DNA of 64,000 bases, taken from Pisaster brevispinus. Lineage: Eukaryota > Echinodermata > Asteroidea > Forcipulatida > Asteriidae. The notes under the pieces are model-generated. The model saw only the letters and a program-made list of their open reading frames with translations, was not told the origin of the DNA and searched no databases. The stretch covers positions 3,964,722 to 4,028,721 of the forward strand of contig JAMKCF010000002.1 of NCBI GenBank assembly GCA_023634235.1, written 5' to 3'. A program made the position numbers and the translations under genes. Shown here one piece after another: positions 42,001 through 51,000 of this stretch; position 1 is the first letter of the stretch; the number at the start of each line of letters is the position of its first letter.

Positions 42001-45000
42001 AGTTTTCTGCTTGGCAAAAATGTGCAGGATACCACTCACAGATTGTACATGTAGAAAGGTATTTGAGCTGGTTACCTTATTCTACTAAGCATAACTTTGT
42101 TTTGCTTATAAAATGCAGCTCTATGAAATTGGGCCCTGGACTTACATTGTAGTGTACATGTCATGACCTCTATTGCTCCGGTCTTGGCCTCGGTGCCCCT
42201 TCAAAATTTACTCCTAGACTTTAAGAAATTTCCCCACGGCTGTGCCCTTTGCAAAATGATGGCCTTGCCCCCCACAAAGACAAAATTCCGGGCCTGTTGT
42301 AATGACATACGTTGTAAATTAAACCCAACCTCTCAATGGAGTAAGTAGACAGGCAATTAGGCATGGACGGCATGAGAGACCATCCGATCAATCCTTCAGT
42401 GGAGACGATATTGCGGGTTTTCATCTGTCAATTTGGGTAATAGACATGATAGAGGAGGTCAAATCAGGTTTTTTTTTTAGAGGTAATTGGGGCTGATAGA
42501 CAATCCACATCTTTAATTTATTGACGGATGAGAAGAACTGCTAATGGACACTCAACATTTAGGAAATCTTTATCACGAAGTACACAAAGATGTGAACAAA
42601 CGTGAACATTGTTTTAATTCCATAAACAAATAAAAATCAATATTTGTTCAGAAAAACCTATACCCTTGTTGTTTGTGTTTGTCCACAGTATATTGTATGT
42701 GTACATCTACACTGTATAATTATAAGACAGTTTTGCATCAAACACCCAGATGTTTTATAATTGTGCAAATTATGTAAGCCCTGTTTCAGACCACCCTGCA
42801 AATTCCCAGGAAATAAACCCTGGGGCATGTACATTGTAAACCCTTCTGCCTCCCAATGTTAGATTCACACTTACATGGGATGCCATTTACCATGTTTACC
42901 TGGGGAAAATTTACACTCAGTATGCTAATCTTGAAGGGTCACTTCGCTTGACCCTACCCCCAAGTAGGGGTGCTCTTTCCAAGGAAATGGCTACATCTGG
43001 GACTTTCCCAGAGTTAGCAATTCAAATATAAAAGGGTCAACCAATTGAGTGACTCGAGGGGGAGGCTAATGACAATACACAAGGTTTTCTTTCTTGATTT
43101 TGTTTGTCACTCAATGGTGAATCTCACAGTATCAGAGTTTGAAAACATGTGGTACTGCATGGTATGTAAATCATGAACAAACAAAAATCAATGCAGAGCA
43201 TCAACGTTGCATTCAAATCTGTTTTTGTAAACTTAGTAATCATTTTCCATGTTTATACTACAGTGTATGTAAGTACAGTCATTTTGACCTTGTAGTTCCT
43301 GATTAAGAAGCCTAGATGCAAGTGAAAATCAATGTAGCATACATTTATTGTACTACATACACATGTATAAAACATTGTACAAATACCTAACCAAATTTTG
43401 ACTGACCTGTGGACTACTACCCCCCCCCAAAAAAAAATAATAATACGGAAGTACTTTTGACTTGCCTGGCACTGTTTTCACCCATTTGGCAAGCTAGGGA
43501 CCTTACTAGGTTCTTACTCAATACATTACACAATTATACATTTTTGTGTAAAATTGTGGATGTACATAAGCAGTGCACTTTTTGTGCTTAAAATAAAAAT
43601 GTCAATAATTTACAAATCTTGCAACCCCCACCGAGGGCTAATCTTGTGCCAAACTGTAACTATAAGAAACCTACAGTGACATTTTCAATTCTTTTAAAAT
43701 GTCACTAGCATTATACTTGTAGTCTTTCTTCACACAAGAATAAAGATCAAGCCGTACAGTAGGGGGTAACTAAGGCAGGGGACCTATGTCGAAGGTATTA
43801 ATAGACTGGGGTAATACGGTATACATGTTCATTACTGACTGAGCTCTTCGATTACTCCCATTAAGTATCATTTACTGCATGTTTTATTCAGTTTTTTCAA
43901 TTCAGGATATATGAAAGAGAGCAATTAATTGCTTGATGTCTAACTCCATTAGAAACATCTACAACAGGTCCCAATACAGGGCTTGAAATTAACATTGGAC
44001 CACAGGCCCCAGGCCAGTGATTTTAGTATCAGCGGTCTTGTGTTTTTAGTTCAGTAATAGTAGCTCACTGTGTAAAAAAGGAAAACAAAAGATGCTCAAT
44101 TGTTTACTTTTAGTTCTGTTGAGTATCAGAATATTACCCACATCACAAATGAGATACATGTAAATCTTCTCTTAATCTTGCTGCTTATAAAAAAAAAAAC
44201 CAGTTAAACTGTGTCGAAAGTTTTTTTAATCATTTTGATTCAGGTCTTGTGAAAAAAAAACATGGTCAAGTAAAAGTTATGAACTACGTACAGTGTACAA
44301 GTCTTGCAGTCTTGTGGACTTTCACCCCAAATTGGAGCCCCACAATATGCACACTGTGTAGTTTGTAAAATCAGAAGGGCCACAGAGTATGGGATGTGTG
44401 GCTCTGAGACAATGGGAAGCATTAGGGCGTCTCAACATTGCAACATTTCAGGAAGACTCAAGATTGATCGTTTAGATGAGTTTAGCCAACGAATCGATCA
44501 TTATTGCGATGCAAAATGTGATGCAATACAAATCATTGTGGCAATACACATGATGTCATTTGAGTAGGGCGCCCTCGGCTAGAGGTCAAAAGAAGGTTGC
44601 TCAATGGCCCATCCTGTCAACGCGCGTATAATCATGTGCGTTTCATCATCGTTTTATCTCTAAGATTGCTGTGTGATGAAGGTAATGCACTGTACATTAT
44701 AATGACAACTCATCTTTAAAGATCTGCCGGGTCTTCCACAACAAAACTTTTCTTCATTCTTCATAAACTACTTAAGATCGATGCATTTTACCCTGATGTA
44801 AAAAAAAAACAGTTACCAAAGCCTACATATGTACCAAGCCTTGAAGACGATATCTAGTCATTACTGGTGGGAAATTTGCCTTCCCTTTTCCCTAGAAAGC
44901 ATGTGTTTTCTGCTCTCATCATTGATGATGTATGAATGTTCAGCAAGACGCTTGAATATTTCATCTGAGACTGGAGATCAATATGTGATGAGTACGGGAA

Positions 45001-48000
45001 ATGACTGAGCCATTCCCTGTAGACCCCCGACGACAAAAGACCCCAACTGACAATCCAGCCATCACTCGGTATAACTCAACCATTAGCCCTCACAATAGTA
45101 CAGGATTACAAAGTGAACAGCGTAGAGCCATCAGCTTTATTCTCATCTGATCAGGACAGACAATATCTATTCTGAATAAAAGGGCAGCGTCATTAAAATA
45201 AAATAAAAAAGCTCCAAACGTCTTCAAATGGAAACAAATTAAAGTGAGCTTGTCTGTACTGGCTGACTGGGCATTCAATTTATATGAAAGACGAAATGCA
45301 AAATGGTTTATAAAATTAAAAATACTGACAATGGGTGGGGAGAGTACACGTATGTCATAAACAAGTTGACAAGTTTTGAATTCCATGTCATGTCAATTGT
45401 TTATTTTAAAAGCTCAGGAAAAATCTTATTACAATAATTCTCTTTTTGAAAGCCCCAATGATCTCTGTATGTTTACCATAGTGTTAGCCAGAGGGGTGTC
45501 TGGGGGTGTCGTTTGGACACCCCGTTTTAAATTTGGACACCCTGTTTTATCTGTCATTTACATGTAAATTGTATTGTAAGTGAACAATTTGGACACCCAG
45601 TTTTGAAAATGGCCATCATATTTGGACACCCGTTTACCAAATCATGGCTAAAACCTTAATGATTACAATGTGTTTGCTTTTAGCTCATTTTCGATTACAG
45701 ATTCTGCTTAAAAGAAAATATTCTGGTCACAATGCATTTTATGAAAATGCAGTTTAGACACAAATCATGACAATAAAATACAATTTTGTACTACACCCTA
45801 TATGCCTGTGTGTACAGGTGTTTACAACACATAGTCAAATAACAGGGCCTGAGGCCAGTGATTGTAGTGTCTAAACTTATGACCGTACACGTCCGGCGGT
45901 CTTGTGTTTTTCAGTAATAACACCTCACTGCATTTTTTTAATAACTGATAATTTTTATATCTTTCAATTCCGTTGAGTATTAAAGTATTACCCATAAGAA
46001 AAATGAGATAAATCTTCTCTTAGTGCTTGTACCAAGAAGAGCTCAATGTGAAACTGTGTAGATAGTGTTCTTCTCCATTTGATGCCAGTATTGTAACACA
46101 TTTTCTGTTCCACTAAAAGTTTTGAGCTACAAGCCCTGCAGTCTTGTGGATTTTTTTCCCCAAATTCGTGCCCCGAGATACATGTAGTAGGTTAAATTTA
46201 AATCTCAATTTAACATTCATCAACAGAAAAAAAAGTTCCATTGCAAAGGATTATGGGACTGTGCAGATACACAAGCAGTGCAAGTGAAAGGTCTTTTTAA
46301 ACAGACAAACAAACACAAACTGTAGATAAACAGACAAGTGAAATGACATTGTACATGAAACAGCACAACCAAGGACAGAATCAATACAAATTAAGGGGTA
46401 AGTACGTGTAGAAAGTTCCCATTTGACGACATTGACGTCACACAGTGTAAAGTCCGTATTTCCGAGCAATGATAAGTAACTTTTTGAATGCACAACAATC
46501 CGTTATGCATTACGGAATTTATATTGAGTGTGGCATGCAGGAGTTTTATTCAAATTTCCAAGCTATGGTAGCTGTAAAAATGGAGTAAAATCAGAGGCAA
46601 AAAACTCTTTACAACACCAGGGTCCAATTTCATAAAGCTGTAAAAGCAGAAAATTCTGCTTAGCAAATTTCTTTACTTAGCCAGAAATGAGCAGGGTTGG
46701 GTACCAGTGGCAACAATGTATGTATGTAAACTGTATGGAATGTTGGCTGGTAACCTGTTTCTGCTAAGCAAGATTTTCCTGTGCTTAGTAAGTTTGTCTT
46801 AGTGCTGACAGGCTTTATGGAATTGGGCCCTGAACAAACAGATAATGGATGTCCAGGGCTCGATTTCACAAAGCACTAAGATTCATATGAAGATGAGTTG
46901 TCAGTATCACCATAGTGACTTGTATTGTGACATCACACTTTGCTTAGCAATTAAGATTGATACAAAGTTAAGATCAATCTTAACTCTTTGTGAAATTGGC
47001 CTCTGGAGACCAGTGGTCAGAGTTTTGTAATGTCAGTTTTGACCCAATTCATCTGATGCCATCATCACAAATTTTACAAAGTATCTTGGTTGCGCCATTT
47101 TCGGAGTCAATATCCCCTTGTAGAAACAGTGTAGTGCGCATTTTAGGTGAAGCGGCATAGAAAATACACGCTAACACCACACCTTGTACAGGTGTACATG
47201 CAATTTTACTGCCAAAATGGACAGGGTGCAGGATAGTTTGTTTAAGGGGTCACCCCGAAACAAGTGCTGCAGTCTAGTATTTTTTAAAACACACTAGTTC
47301 TGAAGATTAAGTGCCGTCTTTTAGCTTTCAAGTCCAAAACCTACAGATATTTCAGGGTCTTGTAAATTGTAATATTTCTGAGATACATGTACTACAAGGC
47401 CTGTGGTCTAGTCAAGATATTCTTGAAAAGTCATTAAGCCTGGTAATAAAATAAGATTGTAAAGAGAATAAGCATTAAATCTCTTTAACACGTTCCCATG
47501 TTTGTCACTTTCCTACCGCCGCCGCCAGATGACATTAAAATTTCCTTGGCAAGTACATGTAATGTGTAAATCTCATCAGCCTCGGCGGGGCATGCCACCT
47601 GACGAGGAGTCTAGAGGGGAAAGGCCTTAAGATTAGAGTCATGGCATGTTGAGAAGAAAGAAAACTGGCTGGAGTTACACACAACGGGAACGAGGCGACA
47701 ATGAGGTGGGTGACCTTCAAAGCTGACTCTCAGTTGGATTTTAGAATGTTTCAGGTTTATGGCAATCGCACATTTCAGTTTTTTCTTTCTTTCAAATTTA
47801 AATTAAATTTATCTTATCAATTTTTTCTCCTGTTTCTGACTTGAAACTGTGTTTAAAACCCTCCTACAATCTGGTAGTTTGTGGAGCCCACTGTTTCACC
47901 ATCCAAAACCATTTATTGATCACGCATGGTTGTGTACACTTTGAGACCACGGCCTCCGTGTATAGGCCTAACATAATTTCAGGCCTGCATTTTATATAAG

Positions 48001-51000
48001 AAAAAATAATAATAAATCTGGTAATTTCAACCCTCCCCCAAAGTGTATGACCTGTAAAAGCTTATTACATGTATGTAAATTACTCATTACCGAGTCCTGT
48101 AGACAGAATCCACAGGCACATCTTGAGTGGGGTTCGAACCCATAACCTTTTCTAGGCTAGCACAGATGGCATACCACTAGACCACCAAGCTTCCCTGGTT
48201 GCAAGAGGCAGTTTGAATCCTTTCCAGCAGGTACCGCAACGGTTTTAAACAGGATGTTAAACTTAACATCTACATGTACAAAGTACTGTGCTTGGTTTAA
48301 TACCAATCATAAACATGATGTTTGTAACGCGTATGAATAAGATTATACATTTAAGTCACTTAAAACACTGATCCTAAAAACCATGTTTTTGCTGTTTTTG
48401 ACAGCTTGTTACCATGCATTAGCCAGACTATGTACTCTTCATTGAGCCAGGTACTGTAGTGGTAACCATGGTAACACTCATGTCATTGGTTCGTATGCTG
48501 CACTGCCCTATAAACAACAACACATTGTGTGTTCTTTTCTCATGGAGTACAATCATATGCGTCAGCTCGGCAAAAGGCATGGTATTGCAGTACAACCTGA
48601 CAACAGTAAAACGATGAGCGAAACAATGAGCGAAACAATGAGTGAAACAATGAGTGAAACAATGAGCGAAACAATGAGCGAAACAATGAGCGAAACAATG
48701 AGCGAAACAATGAGCGAAACAATGAGCGAAACAATGAGCGAAACAATGAGTGAAACAATGAGTGAAACAATGAGTGAAACAATGAGTGAAACAATGAGTG
48801 AAACAATGAGTGAAACAATGAGTGAAACAATGAGTGAAACAATGAGAGAAAAAAAACACCTAGTGAATCTGTAAATTCATTGAAAAAACTTCAAATCAAT
48901 TGAAAAAGCTTCACAATGTACACCTGTACATTAAGTTTTAAATGTATGCATTTCACACAATTTTTTATGCAATGAACAGCACTTTTAATAATGAACAAAT
49001 TTATGTATGCTTCCCAGCAATTATCTATGTTGTCAAAACTAGGCATTAGTTTATAAAAATGCAGTGCTTACAATGTATCTGCAATACGAAAGAACAAAAA
49101 CGGCATTGTTTTTTTCAGGGGCAATTTTGGCCACTGTGCCATTGGTCAGTGTCTTGGCGGTGCCCCCCAAAAAAGATTCTGCGGTCTGGTACAAATGTAT
49201 ACTTTCCTCAATTGAAGAGCCTTTACTTTGTTTACTAGTAAAGGAGTACATATCTGACTTGCCCTTGTAAGAAACCCTCCATTCAGCATGGTTTACAGTG
49301 TACACTAAACAATGCAGAATACAATATTAGCATCTACTGGTCAGTTACCAGTAAAGTGTTACTTCATGAAAGCACCAGAAAACCTCAAACAATTTAAGTC
49401 TTTGAGCTAACATCTAGGGTCAAAAGCCCAGGCTTGCACTCTACACATTGTATTTAGTGAGTGATGATGGAAACATTGTAAAGACAAATCCCCTGTTTAC
49501 TTTTAGCATGCAGGAAACTGTTTCTTTCCTCTATGCATTCAGAGTTGTATGCTTGTTCAACACAGCAGTCTCCCCAAGATTTTTCAAAACTGTGGGGCAT
49601 TCTGGACCAAAATTTTGGAAGGTTGGCATTTTAAGCATGTTGAATTGATTTGAAATTAGGACTCTGAATGTTTTTACGTGATGATTACATTTGTTTCTAA
49701 AAGCCCTAACTGTGCAATCTGTGGCATTCTAAATGAAATAGCTTGACAATTTTTGTGAATTTGAAAACAATTGTAATTATTTATTTTAAAAATTCAAATT
49801 TGTTTTTCCTTGTTCACTTTAATAGTCTCTTTGTTTACTGTTTTAGCACTCTGAGTACCTGGGCTAAGTTCACAATCACAGAGCTACTTGTAAGCACAAA
49901 AATTAGCTAAGCAAAACAAAAATCATGCTTACCACAATAATTATTTTATTAAAACACTTGCATGAATGATAAAATTATGATCCTTTTCAGATGAATTTGT
50001 GGACATATTTTTATAAAAATTATACACAACCGTTTGAGATCTAATTTTAGATGATTGCACTATTTGCTCAGGAAGCCATTAGGGCCTACTGATTATGCTG
50101 AATGGTTAACCAAAAAGTTGGTTTCACACATTCTTAGGGTAAGATGTTAAATCTGGCCACTTGTTATGACCAAAACGCTAATCTCCTTTTGGTAAATGAG
50201 ACACTATTTTTTGTACACAATGAGGGAAAAGGTGGCGATCGTGCTAATACAACAAATGTGAAGATCCATGCCAAAACTAAAAATGGTTTTCTTTTCTTTC
50301 AATACGCTCTTTAACACTGAATTTTAGTTTTTAAGTTCTATCTAAGGTACATGGGGATGTACTTATTTTATCAACAAAATAATGCTAAGAGTGGACGCAG
50401 CACGCAATAAAGAGCTTTGGACAATAAAGGCCAAACACTTGCTGTGTGTAGGGATTAGGGAACTGATTTTTAACAGTCTTGGCAAAGGGCAATTACGCAA
50501 CTAAATGTTGTACCCTTGATTTACATGTCATGTCCACTAACCCGATGGTGAATTTGTAGTAGTGGATAGCTCAGTTGGTAGAGCCAGGCCTGTGAATGGA
50601 CCCTTAAAAAAAGAGCTGAAACACTATACATGATGTACATGTAAGAATGATCGTGGAACGTCAAGTGAGCGCGCGTCACGCATTTACGCTGGTCGAATTT
50701 GGGCACCTCATTGATCCAGTCACTAGGCTTATTTCACATTATTAAAGTTGTACATTGTTGTTGCCAAGCATATATTAGGCTTTAAAAAAAAATTGTAATT
50801 AAAAAAAAAAAAAAAAAAATTATTTTTTTTCGAAAAAAAAAAGCGGAAATAAAAATCGTCACGGTCAAGGAAAAAGCGGAAATCCGCTTTAAAGCGAAGA
50901 TTTCACAGGCCTGTAGAGCGCTGGTAGTACATTAATCCAGAGGTCGTTGGTTAAAGTCCCACTCCAGTCAATTTTTCTTTGTTCAAACCCAAATACACTA

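Noticed and set aside
44304..44567. 87-codon plus-strand frame
   Set aside because: It overlaps the end of a hAT-like element and shows no recognisable domain.
48428..48874. Open frames with M-S-E-T or F-H-S-L repeats
   Set aside because: 12-bp minisatellite; no conserved flanking protein sequence.
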